Assembly: GCA_038318385.1 (NCBI GenBank)
Contig: JBBQCD010000019.1
Span: forward strand, 1-64,000
Length of the DNA stretch: 64,000 bases
Source: Schlegelella_A sp038318385
GTDB taxonomy: Bacteria > Pseudomonadota > Gammaproteobacteria > Burkholderiales > Burkholderiaceae_C
Direction of reading: 5' to 3'
The notes beneath the pieces are model-generated. The model had not been told where the DNA came from. It was given only the letters and a program-made list of their open reading frames with translations, and searched no databases. A program made the translations under genes and the position numbers. Of the stretch, positions 19,117-27,195 are shown in pieces. Every line of letters begins with the position of its first letter. The stretch's first letter is position 1.

Positions 19117-19327
19117 CTTGCAGCAGGCCGCGATCCTTCGCCGCCAAGCGTCGCATCAGGAAGGACGTTCCCGCCCGTCCGGTGCGGTGATGTCCGCACG
19201 TGCGGCGGGGTGATGTCGGGATCTGCGCTGGGCCACCTGCGTCGGTGCGGCAATGCGGGGCGGCCCCCGGCGGCCGCGGCTGCCGGCGAGTGCACACTCG
19301 GTGGTTCGATACCCGAGGAACTCCTTC

Positions 19328-19678
19328 ATGCAAGTACAACTGAACACCGACGCCAACATCCAGGGCCAGGAATCGCTGGCCGCCTGGGTCGAGGGCGAAC
19401 TCGCCGGCAAGCTCGAGCGCTTTCGCGACCACATCACCCGCGTCGAAGTGCACCTCAGCGACAACAGCGCGGCGCGCGTCGGACCGACCGACAAGCGCTG
19501 CACGCTCGAGGCCCGGATGGCGGGAAAGAAGCCGGCGGCCGTGAGCCACGACGCCGGTACGGTTGCCGATTCATTCCACGGAGCCGCCGAGAAACTGGTC
19601 CGCGCCCTCGACACCATGCTCGGCCGCGCCAAGGACGCGCATCGGCGCGACTCTGTCCGAGGCAGCGAGGCGGAGTGA
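19328..19678 (+). CDS. HPF/RaiA-like ribosome-associated protein
   Basis: A 116-residue protein from ATG 19328, with GAGGAACTCC upstream. The fold pattern is that of HPF/RaiA (ribosome hibernation) domains: an N-terminal strand QVQLNTDANIQG, helix with KLERFRDHITRVEVHL, strand and a C-terminal helix AAEKLVRALDTMLGRAKD. It lacks the long C-terminal extension of long-form HPF. Such proteins bind the 30S decoding site and silence ribosomes in stationary phase; this variant, with DNSAARVGPTDKRCTLEA, is a diverged form often seen as an HPF-family paralogue in Betaproteobacteria. No linked rpoN or PTS genes are present. Confidence 0.75.
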   Translation: MQVQLNTDANIQGQESLAAWVEGELAGKLERFRDHITRVEVHLSDNSAARVGPTDKRCTLEARMAGKKPAAVSHDAGTVADSFHGAAEKLVRALDTMLGRAKDAHRRDSVRGSEAE

Positions 19679-19762
19679 ACGCCGCCGGCGGGAATCAGGG
19701 CCAAGGCGGGCAAAAGTCGCGCCGCAGACCGAATCCGCGAAGGGGGTGGGTGGCGTCGACGC

Positions 19763-19768
19763 TATAAT
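19763..19768 (+). promoter_or_regulatory. Perfect -10 hexamer upstream of SulP and its leader ORF
   Basis: TATAAT at 19763-19768. No convincing -35 lies 16-18 bp upstream (the bases there are G-rich), so it may depend on an activator. A transcript starting about 19775 would have a leader of about 205 nt before SulP. Consensus -10 boxes are rare in such GC-rich DNA, which supports function. Confidence 0.5.
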
Positions 19769-19801
19769 GCTGCGGTGCAACATAAGTCCGCCACCCACGC
19801 C

Positions 19802-19867
19802 ATGACGACCTGTCCGGTCGGACGCGACCTGCCGCGCGGCTACTTCTGCACGGCGACGCCGCCCTAG
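19802..19867 (+). CDS. Possible 21-residue leader peptide upstream of SulP
   Basis: A short frame, ATG 19802 to TAG 19867, encoding a 21-residue peptide with two cysteines (TTCPVGRDLPRGYFCTATP). It begins about 27 nt after the transcript start implied by the TATAAT box and ends about 110 nt before SulP. No Shine-Dalgarno is visible. Codon use cannot be tested at this length. The two Cys codons in a leader of a presumed sulfate-family transporter suggest translation-dependent regulation, but this is inference. A 12-bp palindrome GCTGGCGCCAGC lies between it and SulP at 19878-19889. Confidence 0.35.
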   Translation: MTTCPVGRDLPRGYFCTATPP

Positions 19868-19877
19868 GCCCGCCGAG

Positions 19878-19889
19878 GCTGGCGCCAGC
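19878..19889. promoter_or_regulatory. 12-bp palindrome in the SulP leader
   Basis: GCTGGCGCCAGC is a perfect palindrome in the untranslated region between the possible leader ORF and SulP. It might be a protein-binding site or the base of an RNA stem; without other evidence its role is open. Confidence 0.25.
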
Positions 19890-19978
19890 GCCTCCCCCAC
19901 TGCCGCGCCGCCTGTCAGGGCCGGCGCTCCTGCACTTCCTCCGTCTGCGCGCCACCCGGGCGCCGCTGCCCGTTGCCC

Positions 19979-21457
19979 ATGCTGCTCTCCCACCTTCGCC
20001 GTGACTGGCTCTCGAACGTCCGCGGCGACCTCCTGGCCGGCCTGGTGGTCGCGCTGGCACTGATCCCCGAGGCCATCGCCTTCTCGATCATCGCCGGGGT
20101 GGACCCCAAGGTCGGCCTCTACGCCTCCTTCAGCATTGCGGTCATCATCTCCTTCACCGGCGGGCGGCCCGGCATGATCTCCGCGGCCACCGGCGCCATG
20201 GCCCTGGTGATGGTGCTGCTGGTCAAGGAGCATGGCCTGCAGTACCTGCTGGCGGCGACGGTGCTGACGGGCGTGCTGCAGGTCGTCGCCGGGGCCATGC
20301 GCCTCGGTTCGCTGATGCGCTTCGTCTCGCGCTCGGTCGTCACCGGCTTCGTCAACGCGCTCGCCATCCTGATCTTCGTCGCCCAGTTGCCCGAACTGAC
20401 CAACGTCAGCTGGGTCGTCTACGCCATGACGGCCGCGGGCCTGGCCATCATCTACGGTTTCCCGTACATCACCCGCGCGGTGCCGTCGCCGCTGGTGACC
20501 ATCGTCGTCCTGACGGCCGTGTCGCTCGCCCTCGGCCTGGACATCCGCACCGTCGGCGACATGGGCCAGCTGCCCGACAGCCTGCCGGTCTTCCTGCTGC
20601 CCGACGTGCCGCTGAACTGGCACACGCTGGCCATCGTCTTCCCGTACGCGGTGACGCTGGCGGTGGTCGGCCTGCTGGAGTCGATGATGACGGCGGCCAT
20701 CGTCGACGAGCTTACCGACACGCCGAGCAGCCGCAACCGCGAGTGCGTGGGCCAGGGACTGGCGAACATCGCCACCGGCTTCGTCGGCGGCATGGCCGGC
20801 TGCGCGATGATCGGCCAGAGCGTCATCAACGTGAAGTCCGGCGGGCGCGGCCGGCTCTCGACGCTGGTCGCCGGGCTGTTCCTGCTGGTGATGGTGGTCT
20901 TCATGGGCGACTGGGTCGGCCGCATCCCGATGGCGGCGCTGGTGGCGGTGATGATCATGGTCAGCATCTCCACCTTCCGCTGGGATTCCGTGCGCGGGCT
21001 CCGGCACCACCCGCGCAGCTCCTCGGTGGTGATGGTCGCCACGGTCCTCGTCACCGTCTTCACCCACGACCTCGCCAAGGGCGTCCTCGTGGGCGTGCTG
21101 CTGTCCGGCATCTTCTTCGCCCACAAGGTCGGCAGGCTGCTGCGGGTCGTTCCGTCTCTCGGCGAGGACGGCACCACGCGGACGTACGTGGTCGTGGGCC
21201 AGGTGTTCTTCGCCTCGGTCGAGACGCTGCTCGCGTCGTTCGACTTCAAGGAAGAGACCGACCGCGTCACCATCGATGTCAGCAGCGCCCACTTCTGGGA
21301 CATCACCGCGGTCAACGCGCTGGACCAGGCGGTGATGAAGTTCAGGCGCCGACGCGTCTCGGTCGAGGTCATCGGTCTCAACGAGGCGAGTGCGACCCTG
21401 GTCGGGCGCTTCGGCCTGCATGACAAGCCGGGCGCGGTCGAGCAGCCGGCGCATTGA
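19979..21457 (+). CDS. SulP-family anion transporter with STAS domain
   Basis: A 492-residue inner-membrane protein with about 12-14 hydrophobic helices (up to residue about 385) and a C-terminal cytosolic STAS domain (about 395-485; VTIDVSSAHFWDITAVNALD). The helix 1 region DLLAGLVVALALIPEAIAFS and the GRPGMISAATGAMALV stretch are SulP hallmarks. I start at ATG 19979; an in-frame TTG two codons upstream is possible. Family members carry sulfate, bicarbonate or dicarboxylates. The STAS domain lacks the phosphorylatable Ser context of anti-sigma antagonists, as usual. The transport substrate cannot be told from sequence. It has its own long 5' leader. Confidence 0.93.
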   Translation: MLLSHLRRDWLSNVRGDLLAGLVVALALIPEAIAFSIIAGVDPKVGLYASFSIAVIISFTGGRPGMISAATGAMALVMVLLVKEHGLQYLLAATVLTGVLQVVAGAMRLGSLMRFVSRSVVTGFVNALAILIFVAQLPELTNVSWVVYAMTAAGLAIIYGFPYITRAVPSPLVTIVVLTAVSLALGLDIRTVGDMGQLPDSLPVFLLPDVPLNWHTLAIVFPYAVTLAVVGLLESMMTAAIVDELTDTPSSRNRECVGQGLANIATGFVGGMAGCAMIGQSVINVKSGGRGRLSTLVAGLFLLVMVVFMGDWVGRIPMAALVAVMIMVSISTFRWDSVRGLRHHPRSSSVVMVATVLVTVFTHDLAKGVLVGVLLSGIFFAHKVGRLLRVVPSLGEDGTTRTYVVVGQVFFASVETLLASFDFKEETDRVTIDVSSAHFWDITAVNALDQAVMKFRRRRVSVEVIGLNEASATLVGRFGLHDKPGAVEQPAH

Positions 21458-21641
21458 CGGGGGTCGGGTGGCGCGCGGTCGGTGGGCCCTCGACGATGCG
21501 CACCAGTGGCCGCAGCGCAGCCTGAGTCTGGCAAAGCCCTGCGAGCGCCCCACGACTAGGCCTGCACCGGTGGGCGCGTCCTTCCTACAGCCGCGCCCAT
21601 CGACGCGGGTTAAAACTACCCATTCACCCACCACGAGTTCC

Positions 21642-22406
21642 GTGACCAGCCTCGAGACGCCATCCATCCTTCGTGTGCTGACGGTGAACACCCACAAGGG
21701 CTTTGCCTTCATGAACCGTCGCTTCGTGCTTCGCGAGTTGCGCGACGCCGTGCGTGCGGTCGGCGCCGACATCGTCTTCCTGCAGGAAGTGCAGGGCTCG
21801 CACAGCGGCCATGCGGGTCGAGTGGCCGGCTGGCCGGACGCTCCGCACTACGAGTACCTGGCCGACGAGTTGTGGCCGGAGTTCGCCTACGGCCGCAATG
21901 CCGTCTATCCGGACGGCGACCACGGCAATGCCGTGCTGTCGCGCTTTCCGATCGTCGCCTTCGAGAACCGCGATGTCTCGATCGACGGACACGAGACCCG
22001 CGGCCTGCTGCATTGCACCTTGCGCGTGCCCGGTCGTGAGACCGAGGTGCACGCCATCTGCGTGCATCTCGGTCTGAAGGAAGCGCATCGCAGCCGCCAG
22101 GTCGACCTGCTCGCCGAGATCATCGACTCGCACGTGCCGGCGTCCGCGCCTCTGCTGGTTGCCGGCGACTTCAACGACTGGAGCATGCGGGCGCATCGTC
22201 GGATCGAAGGGGGCAGCGAGTTGCGCGAGGTTTTCGTCGCGGCCCACGGGCGTCCGGCGCGCACGTTTCCGGCGCGTCTTCCGGTGTTCGCGCTGGACCG
22301 CATCTACGTCCGCAGCCTCAAGGCCCATGCGCCGCTGGCGCTGCCGCGCCGTCCCTGGTCGACGCTGTCGGACCATGCGCCGCTGGCCGCGGAGGTCACG
22401 CTGTGA
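21642..22406 (+). CDS. ybhP: Endonuclease/exonuclease/phosphatase-family protein (YbhP-like)
   Basis: A 254-residue EEP-fold (PF03372) protein. The start GTG 21642 leads into VLTVNTHKGF, the first metal-site strand; IVFLQEVQG supplies the catalytic Glu, HLGL, AGDFNDW and SDHAPL the remaining metal and catalytic residues, so the active site is complete. It overlaps the cardiolipin synthase start by 4 bp (GTGA) and forms the three-gene unit known from E. coli as ybhP-clsB-ybhN. The family hydrolyses phosphodiesters, possibly headgroups of lipids here. Its precise substrate is not known. Confidence 0.88.
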   Translation: MTSLETPSILRVLTVNTHKGFAFMNRRFVLRELRDAVRAVGADIVFLQEVQGSHSGHAGRVAGWPDAPHYEYLADELWPEFAYGRNAVYPDGDHGNAVLSRFPIVAFENRDVSIDGHETRGLLHCTLRVPGRETEVHAICVHLGLKEAHRSRQVDLLAEIIDSHVPASAPLLVAGDFNDWSMRAHRRIEGGSELREVFVAAHGRPARTFPARLPVFALDRIYVRSLKAHAPLALPRRPWSTLSDHAPLAAEVTL

Positions 22407-23686
22407 GTTCGCCCTGGACCCGCGGCAACCGCGTGCGCCTGCTGGAAAACGGCGAGGCGTTCTTCCCGGCCGCGTTCGACGCCATCCGTCATGCCCGGCA
22501 CGAGGTCCTGCTCGAGACCTTCATCCTCTTCGAGGACAAGGTCGGCTGGGAACTGCACGCGGCGCTGCTCGAAGCCGCGCGGCGTGGCGTCCAGATCGAC
22601 ATGATGGTCGACGGCTTCGGCTCCAGCGACCTGACTCCGGCCTTTACCGAACCGCTGGCCGAGGCCGGCGTGCGCCTGCGCGTCTTCGATCCGTTCGCCC
22701 GCTTCCTCAAGCACGTGATGGTGCTGCGCCGCATGCATCGCAAGGTCCTGGTCGTCGACGGGGTGCGCGCCTTTGTCGGCGGCATCAACTATTCGGCCGA
22801 TCATCTGGCCGACTTCGGCCCCGAGGCCAAGCAGGACTATGCGATCGAACTGGAGGGACCGATCGTCGACGAGATCCGTGCCTTCGCGGTCTCGGCGATC
22901 GCTGCCGCACCCGGCCGCCGCCCGCCGGCGCTGCTGCCGCAGGCGCCGAGCGCGGCGCCCGTCGGCGACGTCGAGGCGCAGTTCGTCACGCGCGACAACA
23001 TCGGTCACCGCAACGACATCGAGCGCCACTATCGCGCGGCGATCCGCACCGCGAAGAAGCGCGTGGTCATCGCCAACGCCTACTTCTTCCCCGGGTATCG
23101 GTTGCTGCGCGAATTGCGCCGCGCGGCCCGGCGCGGCGTGGTCGTGCAGCTGATCTTGCAGGGCGAGCCCGACATGGCGATCGTCAAGACGGCCGCCGAG
23201 CTGCTCTACGAGTACCTGCAGCGTGACGGCGTGCAGATCCACGAGTACTGCAAGCGCCCGCTGCACGGCAAGGTGGCGGTGATCGACGACGACTGGTCGA
23301 CGGTCGGATCGAGCAATCTCGATCCGCTGAGCCTATCGCTCAATCTCGAGGCCAACGTCATCCTGCGCGATGCGGCTTTCGCTGCGCATCTGCACCGGCG
23401 GCTGCAGCACCTGATCGAACATGAGTGCAGGCAGCCCGCGGCGCCGCCGAAATCGCGCTGGACGTTGTGGCCGCAACTGCGCTCGGCGGTCGTGTTCCAT
23501 TTCCTGCGCCGCTTCCCGACCTGGGCGCGCAGCCTCCCGCAGCACGCGCCGCGCCTCGAGTTGCCGGCAGGCGCGCCGGACGTCGAACCGGCCTCCCAGT
23601 CCGGCGCGTCCGCTCGCGCCGAGGTCGGCGCGCCGCGCTGCGCTGCCGACTCCCGCGCCGTCGCGGAGGCACGTCCGGGTGGCTGA
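22403..23686 (+). CDS. clsB: Cardiolipin synthase B-like phospholipase D enzyme
   Basis: A 427-residue PLD-superfamily enzyme with two HKD motifs: His112-Lys114-Asp119 (HRKVLVVDG) and His288-Lys290-Asp295 (HGKVAVIDD followed by GSSNLDPLS). ClsB-type enzymes have no N-terminal membrane helices, unlike ClsA, and make cardiolipin or phosphatidylglycerol from phospholipid headgroups at the inner membrane. GTG 22403 overlaps the upstream stop by 4 bp and the next gene starts 8 bp before this gene's stop, indicating coupled translation. The C-terminal about 40 residues are low complexity and may be dispensable. Confidence 0.93.
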   Translation: MSSPWTRGNRVRLLENGEAFFPAAFDAIRHARHEVLLETFILFEDKVGWELHAALLEAARRGVQIDMMVDGFGSSDLTPAFTEPLAEAGVRLRVFDPFARFLKHVMVLRRMHRKVLVVDGVRAFVGGINYSADHLADFGPEAKQDYAIELEGPIVDEIRAFAVSAIAAAPGRRPPALLPQAPSAAPVGDVEAQFVTRDNIGHRNDIERHYRAAIRTAKKRVVIANAYFFPGYRLLRELRRAARRGVVVQLILQGEPDMAIVKTAAELLYEYLQRDGVQIHEYCKRPLHGKVAVIDDDWSTVGSSNLDPLSLSLNLEANVILRDAAFAAHLHRRLQHLIEHECRQPAAPPKSRWTLWPQLRSAVVFHFLRRFPTWARSLPQHAPRLELPAGAPDVEPASQSGASARAEVGAPRCAADSRAVAEARPGG

Positions 23687-24761
23687 AGCCACGGCGCGCG
23701 GCGGCGGCGGTTCCTTTCTCCACGGACTGACCGCCAAGCCCTGGTGGCCGACCGCCAAGAAGGTCCTGGCGATCGGCTTCGTCGCGGTCGTGTTCGGACT
23801 CCTTGCCGATCACGCCCGCCACGTCGACTGGGCCGGTGTCTGGCGGGCGATGCGGGCGCTGCCTGCCGGTGCGCTGCTGACTGCCGGCGCATTGACGGCG
23901 GCAAGCTACGCCCTCTACAGCGGCTACGACCTCGTCGGCCAGCACGAGACCGGGCATCGCCTGTCGCTGGTCCAGGTCCTCGGCGTCACCTTCGTCACCT
24001 ACGCCTTCAACATCAACCTCGGTGCGATGGTGGGCGCCGTGGCGATGCGCTTTCGTCTGTATGGGCGGCTCGGCCTGAAGGCCGACGTCATCACCCGCAT
24101 CCTCGCGCTCAGCTGGGTGACCAACTGGCTCGGCTATATCGCGCTCGGTGGCGCGGTGTTCGCGATCTCCCCGCTGGCACTGCCGCCCGGCTGGAAGATC
24201 GGCAGCGAAGGGCTGCGATACGTCGGCATCGCGCTGCTGCTCGTCGCCGCCGGCTACATCGGCGCCTGCTTCTGGGCCCGGGGCCGCGAATGGGACGTGC
24301 GCGGCCACGCGGTCCGGCTGCCGTCGGGTCGGCTCGCCTTGCTGCAACTCGGGGTCTCGACGCTGAACTGGTGCGTGATCGCTGCCGTCGTCTGGACGCT
24401 GCTGCAGCACCGGATCGACTACCCGACGGTCCTGAGCGTGCTGCTGCTGGCGGCGGTGGCGGGCGTGGCGGCTCGCGTGCCGGCCGGACTCGGCGTGCTC
24501 GAGGCGGTGTTCGTGGCGTTGCTGTCGCATCGCATTCCGAAGACCGAGCTCATCGCGGCGTTGCTGGCCTACCGCGTGACCTACTACCTGGTGCCGCTGG
24601 CGCTCGCCATCGTTCTCTACGGGGTCCTCGAGGCGCGCGCAGGCAAGGAGAAGGCGGGCGCGGGAAAGCAGATGGCGGCGGGCGGGAAGAGGTCGGCGAA
24701 CGAGGGAAGGAAGAGGGCGGACGGGGGAAAGAAGACGGCCGGTGCGGGCAGAAGGAAGTGA
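23679..24761 (+). CDS. ybhN: YbhN-like membrane protein (lysylphosphatidylglycerol-synthase TM region family)
   Basis: A 360-residue protein with about 8 hydrophobic helices, the UPF0104/LPG_synthase_TM type. GTG 23679 overlaps the clsB stop by 8 bp. Signs of the family include YAFNINLGAMVGAVAMRFRLY and RVPAGLGVLEAVFV. It lacks the catalytic lysyltransferase domain of MprF. The C terminus, about 45 residues from EARAGKEK on, is a Lys/Gly/Ala-rich hydrophilic tail, probably cytosolic. Third gene of the ybhP-clsB-ybhN unit; a role in phospholipid transport or flipping is suggested for this family but is not settled. Confidence 0.85.
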   Translation: MAEATARGGGGSFLHGLTAKPWWPTAKKVLAIGFVAVVFGLLADHARHVDWAGVWRAMRALPAGALLTAGALTAASYALYSGYDLVGQHETGHRLSLVQVLGVTFVTYAFNINLGAMVGAVAMRFRLYGRLGLKADVITRILALSWVTNWLGYIALGGAVFAISPLALPPGWKIGSEGLRYVGIALLLVAAGYIGACFWARGREWDVRGHAVRLPSGRLALLQLGVSTLNWCVIAAVVWTLLQHRIDYPTVLSVLLLAAVAGVAARVPAGLGVLEAVFVALLSHRIPKTELIAALLAYRVTYYLVPLALAIVLYGVLEARAGKEKAGAGKQMAAGGKRSANEGRKRADGGKKTAGAGRRK

Positions 24762-24771
24762 GCCTGGATGC

Positions 24772-26055
24772 TCAGGCATTGCCTGCAGACTGCTCCCGGC
24801 CCCGCGCGATGTAGCGGTAGCCGACGAGTGCGGCCGCCAGCCCCGCCAGCGCACCGACGCCGAGCGCCCAGCGTGGCCCCAGCGTGTCGGCCACCCAGCC
24901 GACGATCGGCGCGCCGAGCGGTGTGCTGCCGAGCGCAATGGCCAGGTAGATCGCCATCACCCGCCCGCGCATCGACGGCTCGCACGCGATCTGCACGGTG
25001 GTGTTGGCCGTCGTCATGAAGGTCTGCGAGGCCATGCCGATGACGACCAGGATCGCGCCGAAGGGCCAGTAGCCCGGCATCAGCGCCGCGGTGGCGCAAC
25101 CGAGCCCGAAGACGGTCGAGCCCGCGACCAGCAGCGCCAGGCTCGGTCGTGCGCGCCGCGCCGACAGCAGTGCGCCCGCGACCGAGCCCACCGCCATCAG
25201 CGACGTCAGCAGCCCGTACTCGTGGGCTTCGACGTGAAAGACGCTGACCGCCATTGTCGAGATGAAGATCGAGAAATTGAGGCCGAACGTCGCCACCAGG
25301 AACAGCATCGCCAGCACCACTTTCAGGTCGTCCTGACGGGCGACATAGCGCAGTCCTTCGGCAAGGCTGCCGCGCTGCATCACCGGGCGAGCGCTGCGAT
25401 GCAACTCGCCGACGCGCAGCAGCCGCAACGCCCCGATCACGGCCGCGAAGGATGCGGCGTTGGCGAGAAACACCCAGCCGGTGCCGATGGCCGCGATCAG
25501 CAGGCCGGCCGCCGCCGGGCCGATCATCCGTGCCGACTGGAACGAGGTCGAATTGAGACCCACCGCGTTCGGGAGGTCGGCGCTGTCGACCAGTTCCGAG
25601 ACGAAGGTCTGGCGTGCCGGCGCGTCGAAGGCGGTGACGCAGCCGAGCAGCAGCGCGAAGGTGTACACGTGCCAGAGTTCGACCGCCCCGAACACCGTCA
25701 GCAGTCCCAGGGCCAGCGCGAGGACGCCCATCGCGCCCTGGGTCGCCAGCAGCAGCTTGCGCCGGTCGAGATGGTCGGCTGCCAGTCCGGTCAGCGGCAG
25801 CAGCACCAGCGAGGGGCCGAACTGCAACGCCATCACGATGCCGAGGGCGGTGGCGTTGCGGGAGGTGAGGTCCGTCAGCACCAGCCAGTCCTGCGCGGTG
25901 CGCTGCATCCAGGTGCCGATGTTCGACAGGAAGGCGCCCGCGGCCCAGAGGCGGTAGTTGCGGATGCGCAGCGAGCGGAAGGCGCTGCTGGAGGATAGCC
26001 GGCGCAACCAGCGGGCGGCGGCGGAGAGGGCTGGCGCGCTGAAGCCGGGTTTCAT
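24772..26055 (-). CDS. MFS transporter (EntS-like, MFS_3 family)
   Basis: A 427-residue inner-membrane transporter with 12 predicted helices from ATG 26055 (an alternative upstream start at 26088 adds 11 residues). The entry FRSLRIRNYRLWAAGAFLSNIGTWMQRTAQDWLVLTDLT (given here in part by FRSLRIRNYRLW and GTWMQRTAQDWL) is the MFS_3 (PF05977) signature, with the loop DHLDRRKLLL between helices 2 and 3. Relatives export siderophores or antibiotics. It is convergent with ybhN, whose stop is 10 bp away, and starts 123 bp from the response regulator gene on the other strand. Confidence 0.92.
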   Translation of the reverse strand: MKPGFSAPALSAAARWLRRLSSSSAFRSLRIRNYRLWAAGAFLSNIGTWMQRTAQDWLVLTDLTSRNATALGIVMALQFGPSLVLLPLTGLAADHLDRRKLLLATQGAMGVLALALGLLTVFGAVELWHVYTFALLLGCVTAFDAPARQTFVSELVDSADLPNAVGLNSTSFQSARMIGPAAAGLLIAAIGTGWVFLANAASFAAVIGALRLLRVGELHRSARPVMQRGSLAEGLRYVARQDDLKVVLAMLFLVATFGLNFSIFISTMAVSVFHVEAHEYGLLTSLMAVGSVAGALLSARRARPSLALLVAGSTVFGLGCATAALMPGYWPFGAILVVIGMASQTFMTTANTTVQIACEPSMRGRVMAIYLAIALGSTPLGAPIVGWVADTLGPRWALGVGALAGLAAALVGYRYIARGREQSAGNA

Positions 26056-26178
26056 GAGTTCCTGCACGTTAGCAGCCCTCCTCAGCATCCCGGCCTACAG
26101 GCGGATCGTCCTCCTTCCGATTTCGCGTCCGAGGGTCGCCAGCACATCATGTGCCCACGTTCCAGAGGTCTCGAGGTC

Positions 26179-26577
26179 ATGGCTGCATCGAAAGTCGCTC
26201 ACATACTCGTCGTCGAAGACGATGGAGACCTTCGCGAGGTCCTGCAGTACATGCTCGAGGACGAGCGCTACGAGGTCAGCACCGCGGGCACCGGCACGGC
26301 GGCGCTGACCATCTCTCGCGAAGAGGCCGTGGACCTCGTGCTGCTCGACATCTCCATGGCCGACATGAACGGCATCGAGGTCGCCCGCAGCCTGCGCGCC
26401 GACCCCGCGACCGCCGACATCCGCATCGTCATGCACTCCGGTCTGGATGAAGCGGCCGTGCGGGCAGAGTTCTCCGGCTACGACTGCTTCGTCCAGAAGA
26501 GCGACGATGCCGAGAAGATCCTGCAGGCGATCGCTGAGGCGCTGCCACGCCCGCCCGTCGCCGTCGCGGCGGGCTAG
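26179..26577 (+). CDS. Single-domain response regulator
   Basis: A 132-residue CheY-like receiver without an output domain. The acidic pair is at 14-15 (VVEDD), the phospho-accepting Asp is at 57 (LVLLDISMAD), and the conserved Ser/Thr (MHSG) and Lys (VQKSD) are in place, so it should be phosphorylatable. Upstream alternative ATG 26149 adds 10 residues; 26179 fits the fold better. It is near the phytochrome and hybrid-kinase genes and could take phosphate from the kinase, although no direct evidence ties them. Its end overlaps the convergent VOC gene by 4 bp. Confidence 0.88.
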   Translation: MAASKVAHILVVEDDGDLREVLQYMLEDERYEVSTAGTGTAALTISREEAVDLVLLDISMADMNGIEVARSLRADPATADIRIVMHSGLDEAAVRAEFSGYDCFVQKSDDAEKILQAIAEALPRPPVAVAAG

Positions 26578-26933
26578 CTCTTGGTCTTCCACAACCCCAG
26601 CGCTGCGCCGGTCGGGTCGATGATGATGCTGAGCCAGCCCATGCCCATGACCTCGGTGACGTCCTGCATCACGGTGGCGCCGAGCGACTTGGCCTTCTTC
26701 GTCGCCGCGGCGATGTCGTCGACCGTCACGTAGGCCAGCCACGCCGACGGAGCGCCGGGCACGGGGTGCTTGAGCATCCCGCCGCCGGTACCGTCGCCGA
26801 CCTGGATCATCGTGTAGGTGCCGCCGGGCATCGGCACGTCTTCGAGTTTCCAGTCGAACAGCTTGCCGTAGAAGGCCTTCGCGGCGGGGACATCGTTGGT
26901 ATTCAGTTCTACGTGGACGAACGGGTTTGCCAT
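26574..26933 (-). CDS. VOC-family (glyoxalase-like) protein
   Basis: A 119-residue single-module protein of the vicinal oxygen chelate fold (PF00903): the first beta-alpha-beta-beta unit begins FVHVELNTNDVPAAKAFYGKLFDW and the second contains AWLAYVTVDDIAAATKKAKSLGA. The metal-ligand positions appear as His7 and a later acidic residue, but I cannot confirm all four ligands. ATG 26933 starts the fold. Members range from antibiotic-binding to lyase enzymes; function unknown. A 262-bp gap with a 20-bp tandem repeat separates it from the phytochrome gene end. Confidence 0.85.
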   Translation of the reverse strand: MANPFVHVELNTNDVPAAKAFYGKLFDWKLEDVPMPGGTYTMIQVGDGTGGGMLKHPVPGAPSAWLAYVTVDDIAAATKKAKSLGATVMQDVTEVMGMGWLSIIIDPTGAALGLWKTKS

Positions 26934-27083
26934 GGTGAGCTCCAGTGGATGAGGGGAAGGGTCGGGAGCGCGCACCTGCGCTCCCCGACCATGACGCGAC
27001 GGGTGACGGGAATCGACAGCGGCCCCTCGAAAATAGTCTTCCACAGGCCCGCCTGCAACCCCGGCGAGCGGATCCGCCTCGGC

Positions 27084-27130
27084 GGTGCCGGCAGCGCCGA
27101 GGTGGTGCCGGCAGCGCCGAGGTGGTGCCG
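27084..27130. repeat. 20-bp tandem repeat, about 2.4 copies
   Basis: GGTGCCGGCAGCGCCGAGGT recurs exactly at a 20-bp spacing (27084, 27104, 27124 partial). It lies in the non-coding gap between the VOC gene start and the phytochrome gene stop. The period is not a multiple of three. No function is visible. Confidence 0.8.
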
Positions 27131-27195
27131 AAAGCTCGCAGGCGGGTGGATCGGCGGCGCCCTGTTGCGGGTGCCTCCGCGCGCGACCGTGCCGC

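Noticed and set aside
19571..21772. Long minus-strand frame of 733 codons over the SulP gene
   Set aside because: It is very rich in Arg, His, Asp and Gly with no fold pattern, as expected for a frame opposite a high-GC gene.
24762..24771. Terminator between ybhN and MFS genes
   Set aside because: Only 10 bp are between the stops and no stem with a U-tract is present.
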